This document shows positions 52,914-63,164 of a stretch of DNA of 64,000 nucleotides, in pieces (position 1 is the stretch's first letter; each line of letters starts with the position of its first letter). This stretch comes from Stieleria neptunia (GTDB lineage Bacteria > Planctomycetota > Planctomycetia > Pirellulales > Pirellulaceae): NCBI RefSeq assembly GCF_007754155.1, contig NZ_CP037423.1:2418001-2482000 (forward strand), written 5' to 3'. Below the pieces are notes generated by a model. The model was not told where the DNA came from. It did no database searches and was given only the letters and a program-made list of their open reading frames with translations. Position numbers and translations under genes: made by a program.

Positions 52914-55478
52914 GTGTCTTCGTCCCTTCCCCCGCATCCAGAACGATCGGTGCCGAAATCCCGTTCCGCCAGCTCGATCCGAATCCGCGGCGCGCGGGTT
53001 CACAATCTGCAATCGGTGGACGTGGAGATTCCCCGCGATGCGATCACGGTGATCACGGGCGTTTCGGGCAGCGGCAAGAGTTCGCTGGCCTTTGACACGC
53101 TGTTCGCCGAGGGACAACGCCAATACATCGATAGCCTGTCGGCCTATGCCCGGCAATTTTTGGATTCGTTGCCGAGACCGGATGTGGATCTGATCGACGG
53201 TTTGGCGCCGACGATGGCGATCGATCAAAAGCCTGGCTCGACGAGTGCCCGCAGCACCGTCGCCACGGTCACCGAAATCTACGATTACCTGCGTCTGTTG
53301 TTTTCACGCGTCGGGCTACCGCATTGCGGCAGCTGTGGTGCGGCGATCGCCCGCCAGTCCGCCGACGTGATCCGCGATGCGTTGTTGTCCCGACCCGAGG
53401 GCAGCAAGCTGGTGTTGATGGCGCCGATGGTGCGCGGCCGCAAGGGAGCTCATCGGGACGTGTTCGAATCGATCCAGGTCGCCGGTTTGGTCCGCGTCCG
53501 CGTCGACGGCGAAATGTATCTGTTGGAAGACGCGCCCGAGTTGGCGGTGCGCAAAAACCACACCATCGAAGCCGTCGTGGACCGATTGGTGGTGCGAGAG
53601 GGCGTCGAGTCTCGGCTGGCCGATTCGCTCTCGTTGGCGTTGCGGCTGGGCAAGGGGCTGGTGACCGCGGCGGTGCAAGATGAAAGTGGAAACTGGATCG
53701 ATTCGATCTACAACACCGCGATGGCATGTATCGAGTGCGGGGCCAGCGTCGAAGAGATCGAACCGCGGACGTTTTCCTTCAACAGCCCCTACGGCGCCTG
53801 CCCGACCTGTGACGGGCTGGGGCAAGTCGATTCGGGCGATGGGAAAACGATTTGCCCGAGCTGCAACGGTGGGCGGTTGCGCAGCGAAGCGATGGGCGTG
53901 ACGATCGATGGCGTTTCGATCACCGAGCTGACGGCGATGAATTTGACCGACGCGGCGACTTGGATCGGCGGCCTCGGCCCCACGCTCTCGCCACTCCATC
54001 GCGCCGTTGCCAAACCGATCCAGTCCGAGGTGAGTAAGCGACTGGAATTCTTAGACGAAGTCGGCGTCTCGTATTTGACGCTCGACCGCAGCGCCGAAAC
54101 ACTCTCCGGCGGCGAACTGCAACGCGTGCGGCTGGCGACCAGTATCGGCAGCGGCCTGGTCGGCGTTTGCTACATCCTGGACGAGCCCTCGATCGGATTG
54201 CATCCGGCCGATCATGATCGCTTGATCCGCTGTCTGCGACGGCTGCAACAAAACGGCAACACCGTCGTCGTCGTCGAACACGATGAAGCGACGATGCGGG
54301 CGGCCGATCGTTTGATCGATGTCGGTCCCGGCGCGGGAGCCCAGGGCGGCAAGATTGTTGCAGCCGGAACGCCCAAACGGATCCAGGCCAACAAACGCAG
54401 TTTGACCGGACGGTACCTGTCCGGCGTCGACGCGGTGCCGGTCCCGGAAACGCGTCGCGCGGCGGATCGTTTCCTGACCCTGACCGACGTCAACACACAC
54501 AACCTGAAAACCATCACCGCGCGATTTCCCCTGGGATGTCTGATCGGAATCAGCGGCGTGTCCGGCAGCGGTAAAAGTTCGCTGGTCGTCGACACGCTGC
54601 TGCCCGCGGTCGAGTATCAATTGGCCCACGGCAAACGTTTGCCCACCCCGGCAGGCGGGATTGCCCAGTTCGGCAAACTGACCGGCGCGGCGGAATTGGA
54701 CAAATTGGTGCCGATCGATCAGGCCCCGATCGGGCGCAGTCCACGTTCCTGTCCGGCGACCTACAGCGGCGTGTTGGACGAGATTCGCAAGGTCTTTGCG
54801 GCGACGCGGGAGGCCAAAACACGCGGGTTCACGACCAGCCGATTCAGTTTCAACTCGGCCGCCGGACGCTGCGAACTTTGCAAGGGGCACGGCGTCGAGC
54901 GGATCTCGATGAATTTCCTCAGCGACCTGTTCGTGACCTGTCCCCGCTGCGGCGGAAAACGTTTCAATCGCCAAACGTTGCAAGTGCGATTCAAAGGCGC
55001 CAACGTGGCCGATGTGCTGGCGATGACGATCGACCAGGCCGCCGCGTTTTTTGAAAACATGCCCTCGGCCCATCGCTTGCTCAGCTCGCTTCAAGCCGTC
55101 GGGCTCGGTTACATGCACCTGGGGCAGAGCAGCACGACGCTCAGCGGCGGCGAGGCTCAGCGAATCAAACTGGGGACGGAATTGGCCCGCACCTCAACCG
55201 GAAACACGCTGTACGTGCTCGACGAGCCGACGACGGGATTGCATTTTGACGACGTCAAACGCCTGGTCGGCGTGCTCCAACGGTTGGTCGATTCGGGCAA
55301 CACGGTCGTCGTGATCGAGCACGACTTCGACCTGCTGGCCTGCTGTGACTGGATCATCGACCTCGGCCCCAGCGGCGGCATCAACGGCGGCCGGCTGATG
55401 GCCGAGGGGACGCCGGAACAAATCGCCGGACGAGCGGACAACGCGACGGCGAGGTTTCTGGCCAAGAAACTACGGTAA
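52914..55478 (+). CDS. UvrA-type excision-repair ATPase lacking the insertion domain
   Basis: An 854-residue protein starting with GTG. It has two ABC ATPase modules: Walker [11 protein letters not shown] at about 49 and [10 protein letters not shown] at about 548, signature [12 protein letters not shown] at about 396 and [12 protein letters not shown] at about 743. Two zinc modules are seen (CIEC...CPTC at about 271-299 and CELC...CPRC at about 654-680), and the region HCGSCG through [15 protein letters not shown] corresponds to the UvrB-binding domain. The roughly 100-residue insertion domain that sits between CPTCDGLG and the CxxC-GxRLR block in standard UvrA is reduced to 13 residues. It would scan DNA for bulky damage. 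Standard UvrA is about 940 residues, so this is a shortened paralog or variant; no other uvr gene is in the window. Confidence 0.9.
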   Translation: MSSSLPPHPERSVPKSRSASSIRIRGARVHNLQSVDVEIPRDAITVITGVSGSGKSSLAFDTLFAEGQRQYIDSLSAYARQFLDSLPRPDVDLIDGLAPTMAIDQKPGSTSARSTVATVTEIYDYLRLLFSRVGLPHCGSCGAAIARQSADVIRDALLSRPEGSKLVLMAPMVRGRKGAHRDVFESIQVAGLVRVRVDGEMYLLEDAPELAVRKNHTIEAVVDRLVVREGVESRLADSLSLALRLGKGLVTAAVQDESGNWIDSIYNTAMACIECGASVEEIEPRTFSFNSPYGACPTCDGLGQVDSGDGKTICPSCNGGRLRSEAMGVTIDGVSITELTAMNLTDAATWIGGLGPTLSPLHRAVAKPIQSEVSKRLEFLDEVGVSYLTLDRSAETLSGGELQRVRLATSIGSGLVGVCYILDEPSIGLHPADHDRLIRCLRRLQQNGNTVVVVEHDEATMRAADRLIDVGPGAGAQGGKIVAAGTPKRIQANKRSLTGRYLSGVDAVPVPETRRAADRFLTLTDVNTHNLKTITARFPLGCLIGISGVSGSGKSSLVVDTLLPAVEYQLAHGKRLPTPAGGIAQFGKLTGAAELDKLVPIDQAPIGRSPRSCPATYSGVLDEIRKVFAATREAKTRGFTTSRFSFNSAAGRCELCKGHGVERISMNFLSDLFVTCPRCGGKRFNRQTLQVRFKGANVADVLAMTIDQAAAFFENMPSAHRLLSSLQAVGLGYMHLGQSSTTLSGGEAQRIKLGTELARTSTGNTLYVLDEPTTGLHFDDVKRLVGVLQRLVDSGNTVVVIEHDFDLLACCDWIIDLGPSGGINGGRLMAEGTPEQIAGRADNATARFLAKKLR

Positions 55479-55503
55479 TCGGGGACGCGGTGGGGAACGC
55501 GAC

Positions 55504-55645
55504 AAGTCACCCTCCCTGGCAGGGAGGGTCGAGCGCAGCGAGGGGAGGGTCGAGCGATCGTCGCTGAGCGGTTTCCAGCCACATAGACCCTCCCCGCTCC
55601 GAGCGTAAACTCCTCCGCGACCCTCCCTGCCAGGGAGGGTGACTT
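55504..55645. repeat. 142-bp element with 28-bp perfect inverted ends
   Basis: The left arm 55504-55531 and right arm 55618-55645 are perfect complements over 28 bases; each arm contains ACCCTCCCTGGCAGGGAGGG or its complement. Related pieces are at 49177-49255 and 59583-59766. It lies in the 337-base gap between uvrA and the lipoprotein gene, where nothing else was recognised. Confidence 0.85.
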
Positions 55646-55815
55646 CTTCACCTGATCCGCATGCCCCTCGCCTCGACGAGGCATGCCGACTTCCCTTTCA
55701 TCGCCCCAAATGCTTCCTGCGTGTTTGCCGCGCGAAACTGGCTACAATACAGTCGTCCCGGTTCTGTCCGGCTCCGCCGACGCGTCCTCTTCACGTCCTT
55801 TTCGAGTGAACTCTA

Positions 55816-56079
55816 ATGAAAAGCATGCTTTTGGCAGCCGGTCTGGTCTGCTTGTCGATGTTCGTCATGACGGGCTGTGGTGGTCATGAAGGAGGGGTGG
55901 TTGATGTCCCCTTGAACGAGAACCCCTACCAGATCAGCGAGCAAGAGCAGCGGGCGATGAACGCCAAGATCGATGAAACCTCGGGGCTGTCCGAGGAAGA
56001 GATCGAAGAGCTTGAGAAAGCCAAGCAGGAAGCGTTGGAGCAAGATGCCGCGGCAGCGACCGGGCCGCCTGCCGAGTGA
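55816..56079 (+). CDS. small lipoprotein
   Basis: An 87-residue protein. [18 protein letters not shown] has a hydrophobic core and a lipobox ending at Cys21 (MTGC), so it should be lipidated by Lgt and Lsp. The mature part is acidic and helical at its end ([18 protein letters not shown]). No domain is recognised. Its stop is 41 bases before the start of the DUF1559 gene, so the two are probably co-transcribed. A TACAAT at 55743 could be a -10 box. Confidence 0.7.
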   Translation: MKSMLLAAGLVCLSMFVMTGCGGHEGGVVDVPLNENPYQISEQEQRAMNAKIDETSGLSEEEIEELEKAKQEALEQDAAAATGPPAE

Positions 56080-56120
56080 AGACGACCGTCCACCAATTTT
56101 TCAGAAACGAGGAGCCCTCC

Positions 56121-57389
56121 ATGTCGAGGCGAAGCACTGCCGGGTTTACGCTGGTGGAACTGTTGGTCGTGATCGCGATCATCGGAATCTTGGTGGGCCT
56201 GTTGTTGCCGGCCGTCCAGGCGGCCCGCGAAGCGGCGCGGCGGATGAGTTGCAGCAACAACTTCAAACAAGTCGGTCTGGCGCTCCACAATTATCACTCC
56301 GCCTTCAAGCGACTGCCGATGCACGGCGGCGGGACCGGGATCGACTACCTGGCCGGTAACACGTTGGCGTTCTATTCACCGCGCACGAACCAAAAGAGCC
56401 TCAGCTTTCTGGTCGGGCTGACCCCGTTCATGGAGCAGCAAGCCTTGTGGGGGCAGATTTCCAATCGGCTGGCCACCGACCCGCTGGGGAACCCGATCAA
56501 TCCGCCCTGGCAACCGATGGGGCCCAAGCCCCAAGGGGGCCAATATGGTTACCGGCCCTGGGTGACCGAAATCCCTACGCTGCGCTGTCCCAGCGACCCC
56601 GGTACGGGATTGCCGGCATTGGGGCGCACCAACTATGCGGCTTGCATCGGGGACAGCGCGATGTCGACGCGGATCGGGTTGACCAACTTTTTACACGGCG
56701 ACTACCAACCGCCTTCGGTGATCCAGGCCAGCGCTGTGGCCCGCTGGCAACGTGGGATTTTTGTCACACGCAAATTCACGCGATTCCGCGACATCCTGGA
56801 CGGGCTCTCCAACACGATTTGCTGTGGCGAAATCATGACCGACCTGCTGGACCGCGACACTCGATCGCACGGGTTGTTCGACGTCAGCAATGTCGACGGC
56901 CTGCAAGTGACGATGAGTGCGGCCGGTGGGACGATGGCCTGCCAGGATTCCGGAACCCTGATCGATCCGGAACGGCCTTCGTTTTGGGTTCCGACGGCGT
57001 TCCCCGCACACAACCCCAAGAACGACGACGGTTCGGCGTATTTGGTGGCGGTCGAATTGGGAACACGGCGCGGATTCAGTTGGGCCAACTTCGGGCACAT
57101 CCATTCCAGTGTCACCACCAATCGTCCCCCCAACACCGAATTGTGCTTGCACGGTGCACACGAATTGACCGAAGGCAACTGGTCGATCAGCAGTCGTCAC
57201 CAAGGCGGCGCGCACATTTTGATGGGGGACGGGGCGGTCGTCTTCATTTCCGACTCGATCGGGTCGGGAGACTCCCGGGCCGGACAAAACGATGGCATTC
57301 GCCCCGGGGACGCCAGCCCGTACGGCATCATCGGTGCACTCGGCACGCGTGCCAGTCGCGAAATCATCGACGAGGCCCTGAATCAGTAG
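56121..57389 (+). CDS. DUF1559 protein with prepilin-type N-terminus
   Basis: A 422-residue protein. Its N-terminus [27 protein letters not shown] is a type IV prepilin/pseudopilin leader and helix, cut between Gly and Phe by a prepilin peptidase. The end of the helix runs into [24 protein letters not shown], the typical DUF1559 continuation. Near the C-terminus [12 protein letters not shown] matches the HX9DG motif seen in this family. GAGGAG lies 9 bases before the chosen ATG at 56121; an earlier GTG overlapping the lipoprotein stop would add 15 residues. These proteins are greatly expanded in planctomycetes and are thought to be surface or secretion-related; the role is not known. Confidence 0.88.
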   Translation: MSRRSTAGFTLVELLVVIAIIGILVGLLLPAVQAAREAARRMSCSNNFKQVGLALHNYHSAFKRLPMHGGGTGIDYLAGNTLAFYSPRTNQKSLSFLVGLTPFMEQQALWGQISNRLATDPLGNPINPPWQPMGPKPQGGQYGYRPWVTEIPTLRCPSDPGTGLPALGRTNYAACIGDSAMSTRIGLTNFLHGDYQPPSVIQASAVARWQRGIFVTRKFTRFRDILDGLSNTICCGEIMTDLLDRDTRSHGLFDVSNVDGLQVTMSAAGGTMACQDSGTLIDPERPSFWVPTAFPAHNPKNDDGSAYLVAVELGTRRGFSWANFGHIHSSVTTNRPPNTELCLHGAHELTEGNWSISSRHQGGAHILMGDGAVVFISDSIGSGDSRAGQNDGIRPGDASPYGIIGALGTRASREIIDEALNQ

Positions 57390-57499
57390 CGGCCGCATCT
57401 CAGCACGTGGCGTGAGCCAGTGGCGCTGGGGGTGGCGAAATCAACACGCGCCGGTCGCTGACCGGCATGTCGATCGAATCGGGATCTGCGGAGTCAATG

Positions 57500-57568
57500 G
57501 TGAGCCGCTGGCCGTCAGGCCTCGGGCATCGCGCCGAAATGCCCGGCCGCTTACGCGTCGCAGCTCAC
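57500..57568 (+). repeat. 69-bp GTGAGCCGCTGGCCGT palindrome
   Basis: The third + strand copy, between the DUF1559 gene and the thioesterase gene. Arms GTGAGCCGCTGGCCGT and ACGCGTCGCAGCTCAC. Confidence 0.85.
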
Positions 57569-57611
57569 TTGATCAACAGACCGTGACGCGTCCCGCTGGG
57601 ATGCCGGTCGC

Positions 57612-58106
57612 TCACGCGTCCCGCTGGGATCGGGCGGGTTCCCAGGGCAAGGGCGGCGGCGTGGGGCAGATCACCAAATGCTGCTTGGCTTCGTCCGGGA
57701 TCGGCAAAGCCTTGTGTCGGTTCAAGTCCACAAACACCCAACGGGTTTCCACTTTGGCCAACACCGTGCGATCGGCCGGGCGGCAGATCAGGTATTTTCG
57801 CCGCGAAGCAAAACGCTGCAGATCGTGAACCCAGGTCCGGACGATGATTTCGTTTCCGGCCAACGCCGCACCGCGGTACTGGATGGAGTGTTCGCGTACC
57901 ACCCACCCGAGCCCGCGTGCCAGGGCCGCCTTGGCATCCCATCCGATCGACTCGGTGTGCCGGCCGGCGGCCCAGAGAGTCCACTGGACGTAGCGTAAAT
58001 TGTGGACGTGCTGCTGCGCGTCGATTTCGTCCTCCGCGACGGTGTGGACGATGTCGAAATGGGCGTCTGTCGCCGTCGCGGCGTGATCTTCGATTGATTG
58101 TGTCAA
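57612..58106 (-). CDS. acyl-CoA thioesterase, 4-hydroxybenzoyl-CoA-thioesterase-like
   Basis: A 164-residue hot-dog protein: VAEDEIDAQQHVHNLRYVQW has the conserved Asp and the segment HVHNLRYVQW of the 4HBT family, where the Asp is the usual catalytic acid/base. VVREHSIQYRGAALAGNEIIVRTWV and KVETRWVFVDLNRHKALPIP are the remaining strands. It hydrolyses an acyl-CoA or acyl-ACP thioester. It starts with TTG at 58106; no ATG or GTG is near. The tail after residue 150 is not family-like. It is divergent from msrA. Confidence 0.82.
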   Translation of the reverse strand: MTQSIEDHAATATDAHFDIVHTVAEDEIDAQQHVHNLRYVQWTLWAAGRHTESIGWDAKAALARGLGWVVREHSIQYRGAALAGNEIIVRTWVHDLQRFASRRKYLICRPADRTVLAKVETRWVFVDLNRHKALPIPDEAKQHLVICPTPPPLPWEPARSQRDA

Positions 58107-58157
58107 GCTTTCTGCCTATGTTCGGTCGGTTGACGACTTTTCACCTTTCCGGAAGCG

Positions 58158-58163
58158 TATAAT
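58158..58163 (+). promoter_or_regulatory. possible -10 box for msrA
   Basis: A perfect TATAAT lies 52 bases before the chosen msrA start. A TTGACG 22 bases upstream of it is too far for a standard -35 box; ACTTTT with a 16-base spacer is a poor match. The promoter is plausible but unproven. Confidence 0.35.
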
Positions 58164-58215
58164 CGAGTCCAGTCTAGACGTGCACGCAGAACCAGATCAG
58201 TTAGGAATCCGTTCG

Positions 58216-58908
58216 ATGATGTCAAACACGAGAGTTGCAGTTCGAGTGGTCGAGCAACCCCAACGCAAGACGCTGAAAACCCTCTGGATCTGCTTTTGGG
58301 TCCTGGCCGCGCTGGCCAGCTTCTGCCTGAATGTCTCCGCTGTCGAGGTTGATACCAAAGACCAGCCGCCGAAGGAAGAACTTGTCGCCACCTTTGCCGG
58401 CGGATGTTTCTGGTGCACCGAAGCGGTGTTCGAGCGGATGGTCGGCGTCAACGACGTGATCAGCGGTTACATCGGTGGCACCGTTCCCAATCCGACCTAC
58501 GAGCAGGTGTGCGGAAAGAAAACCGGACACGCCGAGGCGGTCGAAATCTACTACGACCCGTCCCAGGTCACGTACGAAGAGCTACTGGAAGTCTTTTTCA
58601 AGACGCACGATCCGACCACACTGAACAAACAGGGTGCCGACGAAGGGCCGCAGTACCGCAGCAGCGTGTTCTTCCACAACGAGCAGCAGAAGGACGCGAC
58701 GGAAGCGTACATCAAGAAATTGAACAAGTCGGGCGAATTTGACCGCAAGATCGTCACCCTGCTGGAAAAGGCCACGACGTTCTATCCGGCCGAGGAAGTT
58801 CACCAGGACTTCTATCGAAAGAACCCCAATTACGGCTATTGCCAACTGGTCGTCAAAGACAAGGTGCGAAAGTTCAATCGTAACTTTGGCGACAAAATCA
58901 AGAAGTAG
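58216..58908 (+). CDS. msrA: peptide methionine-S-sulfoxide reductase A, exported
   Basis: A 230-residue protein. The first 40 residues contain a hydrophobic segment (LWICFWVLAALASFCLNVSAVE), a signal peptide or anchor. The MsrA domain begins at VATFAGGCFWCTEAVFERM, with the catalytic Cys in GCFWC; GYIGG and NPTYEQVCGKKTGHAEAVEIYYDP are further blocks, and a resolving Cys may be in NYGYCQLVVKDK. It repairs methionine-S-sulfoxide in extracytoplasmic proteins. Start choice: ATG at 58216 or the next ATG; a GTG at 58180 also opens the frame. It lies alone. Confidence 0.93.
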   Translation: MMSNTRVAVRVVEQPQRKTLKTLWICFWVLAALASFCLNVSAVEVDTKDQPPKEELVATFAGGCFWCTEAVFERMVGVNDVISGYIGGTVPNPTYEQVCGKKTGHAEAVEIYYDPSQVTYEELLEVFFKTHDPTTLNKQGADEGPQYRSSVFFHNEQQKDATEAYIKKLNKSGEFDRKIVTLLEKATTFYPAEEVHQDFYRKNPNYGYCQLVVKDKVRKFNRNFGDKIKK

Positions 58909-58960
58909 CTGACGGTCTGGATGTTGGTCAATCACGACGCGTCAGAGGCGGATTTGTCCC

Positions 58961-59539
58961 ATGAATCGACTCGGCATTGTTGTCACCACCGCACTGTTGA
59001 CGTTGGGGATCGATCATCTCGCGTCGGCCCAGTCGACGATCCAATTGCCGTCGTTCTCGCGGTTCACGTACTCCGGCAGCGTGCTCGTGCCGACCGGTGG
59101 ACGAGCCTCTTTGGGCGGCGTTTCGCGGTCGGCGAGCGGACGGTCCTCGCGTCGTGGCGGCGGGCGCGGCATCGGAGCGGGGGTGGGGCATGCCGGGGCG
59201 AGTGCCCATGTCACGATCATCGATCACGACGCGATCGATCGCCAGATTCGTGGGTTGCCGCCGAAGGGGACGGGAACCTCGTCGCTCTCCAAGCGACCGA
59301 TCACGCCTGCGGCTTCGAAAACGGACCCCGATGCCGAAGGCAAAGCGCTCGTTCGGTTCGCCCGCAAGCAGTACCTTGCCGGCCGTCGCACGTCCGCGTT
59401 TGATGCCTATCGGCTGGCGATCGAAACGCTCTCACCCAGGCTCTCGGACTTGGCGGCGGCTGAATTCCGTCGCGTCTTCCCAGCCGAGAAGCGTCCCGTC
59501 ACTATCCAGCCCGGCCGGTTTGTTGCCGATGGTCGCTAG
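58961..59539 (+). CDS. secreted protein of unknown function
   Basis: A 192-residue protein with a signal peptide (VVTTALLTLGIDHLASAQ, residues 7-24). Residues 45-85 are Gly/Arg/Ser-rich (GRSSRRGGGRGIGAGVG). The last 65 residues (EGKALVRFARKQYLAGRRTSAFDAYRLAIETL) are helical and resemble a TPR-like pair. No domain is recognised. It is 52 bases after msrA on the same strand. Confidence 0.65.
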   Translation: MNRLGIVVTTALLTLGIDHLASAQSTIQLPSFSRFTYSGSVLVPTGGRASLGGVSRSASGRSSRRGGGRGIGAGVGHAGASAHVTIIDHDAIDRQIRGLPPKGTGTSSLSKRPITPAASKTDPDAEGKALVRFARKQYLAGRRTSAFDAYRLAIETLSPRLSDLAAAEFRRVFPAEKRPVTIQPGRFVADGR

Positions 59540-59582
59540 GATCTTCTGACCCTAACGTTGTGTACGAATTGAAATTCGAATC

Positions 59583-59766
59583 GAGCAACCCTCCCGTGTG
59601 GAGGTCGTGCAGTTTTTATAGCAACCCTCCTGACAGGAGGGTCGAGCGCAGCGAGGGGAGGTCGAACGGTGAATCGCGGCGTTCACTTCACTCTTGATGG
59701 GCGCCCCCAAGCAACGACGCAAACCCTCTCCTCGCTACGCTCGACTCTCCCAGAGGGAGAGTGACG
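59583..59766. repeat. GGGAGGGTTG-type palindromic repeat, third locus
   Basis: A run of blocks CAACCCTCCCGTGTGGAGG, CAACCCTCCTGACAGGAGGG, GAGCGCAGCGAGGGGAGG and CTCTCCCAGAGGGAGAG. The first part is an inverted copy of 49205-49255. It lies in the 433-base gap before the TIM-barrel gene. Confidence 0.7.
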
Positions 59767-59790
59767 AAATCCCTTTAAAATCAACGATGA

Positions 59791-59867
59791 GCGGAAAAGG
59801 GGGCAGGTACAAAAAACCAAATGGCCCGTAGGGTGCTTCGCATTTTTGGTACCTGCCCCATTTCCGC
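59791..59867. repeat. 77-bp palindromic element (GCGGAAAAGGGG...CCCCATTTCCGC), copy 1
   Basis: Arms GCGGAAAAGGGGGCAGGTAC and its near-complement enclose a loop with CAAATGGCCCGTAGGGTGC. A second copy, 78 bases long, is at 63628-63705. The form resembles REP-type sequences moved by RAYT transposases, but no such gene is in the window. Confidence 0.85.
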
Positions 59868-59972
59868 AAGCGGTGCCGAAAACGCAAGCGGGAAGCTTAC
59901 GCCACGTTGCCAACGCAGGTCCGTTTGAGATTAAACTACGCGGCTACCCTACCTAGCTTTCCAAAGATCGAC

Positions 59973-60938
59973 ATGACCAACCGACGTTCATTTATCTGGG
60001 CCGCCACCGCCGCCACGGCATCGGCTGCAACGTTTCCCAGCCTGCCCACACGACTCGCCGCTGCAGAACCGAGCACCCCCGACCTGCCCGTTCGTTTTTC
60101 GCTCAACACCAGTACGATTCGCGGTCAAAATCTGAGCATCGAAAAACAGGTCGATGTCGCGTCGGCGGCCGGCTACGACGGGATCGAACCCTGGATGCGT
60201 GACATCGAAACCTTCCTTGCCGAAGGCGGCAAACTTGCGGACCTGCGCAAACGTATCGAGGACGCGGGGCTGTTTGTCGCCAGCGCCATCGGTTTTGCCA
60301 ATTGGATTTCGGACGACGACCAACAGCGGCGGGCGGGTCTGGAAGCGGCCCGTCACGACATGGAACTGGTCGCGGGCCTGGGCGGCAAACTGATCGCGGC
60401 GCCGCCGATCGGGGCGCATCGCGGCGGCAGTGTTTCGCCGCCGTTGGAGTTGGTCGCCGAGCGTTATCGCGCGTTGTGCGAAGTCGGAGCCTCGGTCGGC
60501 GTTCAGCCCCAATTGGAATTGTGGGGATTTTCGCCCACGCTCAGCAAACTCGGCGAATTGGCGTACGTGGCCACCGCGGCGGCTCATCCGTCCGCTTGCG
60601 TCTTGCCGGACTTCTATCACATCTACAAGGGCGGCAACGACTTCGCCGGTCTGTCCATGATCGAAGCCTCTAAAATGCTGTGCTTTCACATCAACGATTA
60701 CCCGGCCGATCCGCCGCAAGACAAAATCGCCGACAAGGATCGCGTGTTCCCCGGCGATGGCGTGTGCCCGTTGCCGAAGATCATTCGCGGATTGATTGAC
60801 AACGGATTCACGGGAACGTTTTCGCTGGAATTGTTCAACCCCGACTACTGGAAACGTGACGCGCTGGCCGTTGCGAGCGAAGGTTTGGAAAAATCAAAAG
60901 CCGTCGTCCAGCAAGCCCTGTCCCTGTCGGTCGGATGA
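59973..60938 (+). CDS. sugar phosphate isomerase/epimerase-like TIM-barrel protein, Tat export
   Basis: A 321-residue protein. The N-terminus MTNRRSFIWAATAATASAATFPSL has a twin-arginine motif and a hydrophobic core. The mature part fits the AP-endonuclease-2/xylose-isomerase-like barrel: FSLNTSTIRGQNL, AAGYDGIEPWMRDIE, GGKLIAAPP, VQPQLELWGF, MLCFHINDYPADPP and GTFSLELFNPDYW. Metal ligands are likely the Glu in IEPW and LELW, Asp/His in FYHIY and HINDY, and Glu in LELF. It would isomerise a sugar in the periplasm, but the substrate is unknown. The following gene overlaps by 4 bases (ATGA). Confidence 0.86.
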   Translation: MTNRRSFIWAATAATASAATFPSLPTRLAAAEPSTPDLPVRFSLNTSTIRGQNLSIEKQVDVASAAGYDGIEPWMRDIETFLAEGGKLADLRKRIEDAGLFVASAIGFANWISDDDQQRRAGLEAARHDMELVAGLGGKLIAAPPIGAHRGGSVSPPLELVAERYRALCEVGASVGVQPQLELWGFSPTLSKLGELAYVATAAAHPSACVLPDFYHIYKGGNDFAGLSMIEASKMLCFHINDYPADPPQDKIADKDRVFPGDGVCPLPKIIRGLIDNGFTGTFSLELFNPDYWKRDALAVASEGLEKSKAVVQQALSLSVG

Positions 60939-61615
60939 GCGAAGGGGCATCCGCAACGTCGTCGCGACGCTTGCCGGTTCAGTTTTCCCTGACCGGGTTG
61001 TTGACGATGCTGTTGGTGGTCGCGCTCGCGTCGGCCTACGGTGTGACGGCGGTCCGTTTGCGAACGGCCGAAGCCGAATTGCGGCGGTTGCGTGAGGAAA
61101 CGGGGTATCTGCCGCCCACGGCAGCAGACGAAATTGCTGCGGCACGACTGATCAGTGACCAGCCGATGACGTATCGGCTGCGGGTGCGTGTCCCCGCCTC
61201 GCCGCCGTATCGGATCGCGTACAGTTCGCTGTGGCCGGAATCCGCAGCCGCGCCCCGCTGGTTCGGTGCGGTCGCCGTGCCGCCGGGCGAATCGGTCGTG
61301 ACGGTGCGAATTCTGAAAGATCCACGGGATGATCGCTGGAAAATCACGACACTTCGTCGCGGTGCCGATGGGACCCGCCGGATGGCGACCGTGCTGCCGG
61401 AAAACCACGTCGAGATCTTTCGCCGGTCACACGATTGGCTGACCGCTGGCGTGACCCGCCAGAGTTCGACCCGACCGGTCGGCCAGTCGCTGCGGCTGTT
61501 GGATGAGCGGGTCTTGGTTGGCGAGGGGGCGATGATGCTGTACGGTGACGGGCCGCCGAGCGGTGAAATGGTGGGCGTGTTCGCCGAACTGCAACCCGAC
61601 ATCGGCGCCATCTAG
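60935..61615 (+). CDS. membrane-anchored protein of unknown function
   Basis: A 226-residue protein with one membrane segment ([24 protein letters not shown], about 16-40) followed by a short coiled coil ([15 protein letters not shown]). The rest is a soluble domain of about 165 residues with no family known to me: [20 protein letters not shown] and [18 protein letters not shown]. It starts in the last codon of the TIM-barrel gene, so the two are coupled. After its stop, two tandem copies of GGGATAGGCTTCCAGCCTG occur (61617-61668). Confidence 0.68.
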   Translation: MSEGASATSSRRLPVQFSLTGLLTMLLVVALASAYGVTAVRLRTAEAELRRLREETGYLPPTAADEIAAARLISDQPMTYRLRVRVPASPPYRIAYSSLWPESAAAPRWFGAVAVPPGESVVTVRILKDPRDDRWKITTLRRGADGTRRMATVLPENHVEIFRRSHDWLTAGVTRQSSTRPVGQSLRLLDERVLVGEGAMMLYGDGPPSGEMVGVFAELQPDIGAI

Positions 61616-61730
61616 TGGGATAGGCTTCCAGCCTGTCATCCCTGGTGGGATAGGCTTCCAGCCTGTCATCGTTCAAATTATCCCCGCAAGACGCATCCGA
61701 TTCATTCTTCCCCCTTGCTGCTGCCGTTCC

Positions 61731-63164
61731 ATGCCGCGTGATTTTCTAAAAGGTGCCCAAGACGAATACGATGTCGTGGTGATCGGCAGCGGGTTGGCCG
61801 GGCTGACCAGTGCCAACATTCTCGGTCGTGCCGGCCATCGGGTGCTGTTGTTGGAACAGCACTACAAACTCGGCGGGTTGGCAACTTGGTTTCTGCGGCC
61901 GGGAAGCCATACCTTCGACATCTCCCTGCACGGGTTCCCCCACGGGATGATCAAATCCTGTCGCCGTTATTGGAACCGTGACATCTCCGATCGAATCGTC
62001 CAGCTGAAAAACATCCGCTTCGACAACCCCCAATTTTCGCTCACCACGACGTTCGACCGCGAAGACTTCTCGCGGTTGTTGGTCGAGCAGTTCGATCAGG
62101 ATCCCGAAACGGTCAAGTCGTTCTTTGACACCGCGCGGGGGATGAATTTTTACGACGACCAAACCACCACCACCGGCGAATTGTTCGAGCGGTTCTTTCC
62201 CGGACGCAACGACATCGTTCGTCTGTTGATGGAACCGATCACCTACGCCAACGGTTCCACACTGGAAGACCCCGCGATCACCTATGGAATCGTCTTCAGC
62301 AACTTCATGAGCAAGGGGGTGTATATCTATGAAGGGGGAACCGACGACCTGATCAAGCGGATGAAAAAGGAATTGGAATCCAACGGCGTTGACATCCGCA
62401 TCAATTGTCCGGTCGACCACATCGACATCAAAGACGGTCGGGTCAACGCGGTCCGGGTCGGCGATCGAACCATTCGTTGCCGTGCCGTCGTCAGCAATGC
62501 GAACCTGCGGACCACGATCTTGAAGATGATCGGCGAAGAAAAACTCGATGCCGACTACGTCCAACGAACCAACGCCGTGCGGCTGAACAATAGCAGCACG
62601 CAGGTCTACATGGCGCTCAAAGAGGGCGAAACGATCGACGAGAGCAGCGGCGACCTGTTTTTCACCAGCACGGCGGAGGAATTCAAAACCGAGTCCTTGC
62701 TCAGCCGTGACATCACCAGTCGCACGTTCAGCTTTTATTATCCGCGGACGCGACCGTGGAAAACGAAAGAACGCTACGCAGTCGTCAGCAGCACCAACGC
62801 CAATTGGTCGGACTGGAACGATCTGAACGAACAGGACTATGAAGCGAGCAAGCAAGATCTGGTGGAGACCACGATCGACGCGTTGGAGCGTTACCTGCCG
62901 GGCGTGCGTGACAAGATCGAACATGCCGAGGCCGCGACACCGCGCACGTTCCAGCACTACACCCTCCACGAACGAGGCGCCAGCTTCGGCACCAAATTCG
63001 AAGGCCTGGGGGTCAGCCGAGAACTGCCCAGCCAGGTCGGAGGCATGTACCACGCCGGAAGCGTCGGGATCATCATGAGCGGTTGGCTGGGGGCGATCAA
63101 TTACGGCGTCATCGTCAGCAACGAAGTCGATCAGTTGCTGACCAGCGAATCCTCGCCGGTGTGA
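61731..63164 (+). CDS. FAD-dependent oxidoreductase, phytoene desaturase/isomerase-like (CrtI type)
   Basis: A 477-residue protein starting at 61731. The N-terminal FAD site is [23 protein letters not shown], followed by [17 protein letters not shown]. The C-terminal part has [34 protein letters not shown], which corresponds to the second flavin-contact region. The domain layout is that of CrtI-type carotenoid desaturases/isomerases, but it is also shared by retinol saturase-like enzymes. It has no signal peptide. No other carotenoid gene is in the window. The start removes a 62-residue upstream frame that reads through repeats. Confidence 0.82.
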   Translation: MPRDFLKGAQDEYDVVVIGSGLAGLTSANILGRAGHRVLLLEQHYKLGGLATWFLRPGSHTFDISLHGFPHGMIKSCRRYWNRDISDRIVQLKNIRFDNPQFSLTTTFDREDFSRLLVEQFDQDPETVKSFFDTARGMNFYDDQTTTTGELFERFFPGRNDIVRLLMEPITYANGSTLEDPAITYGIVFSNFMSKGVYIYEGGTDDLIKRMKKELESNGVDIRINCPVDHIDIKDGRVNAVRVGDRTIRCRAVVSNANLRTTILKMIGEEKLDADYVQRTNAVRLNNSSTQVYMALKEGETIDESSGDLFFTSTAEEFKTESLLSRDITSRTFSFYYPRTRPWKTKERYAVVSSTNANWSDWNDLNEQDYEASKQDLVETTIDALERYLPGVRDKIEHAEAATPRTFQHYTLHERGASFGTKFEGLGVSRELPSQVGGMYHAGSVGIIMSGWLGAINYGVIVSNEVDQLLTSESSPV

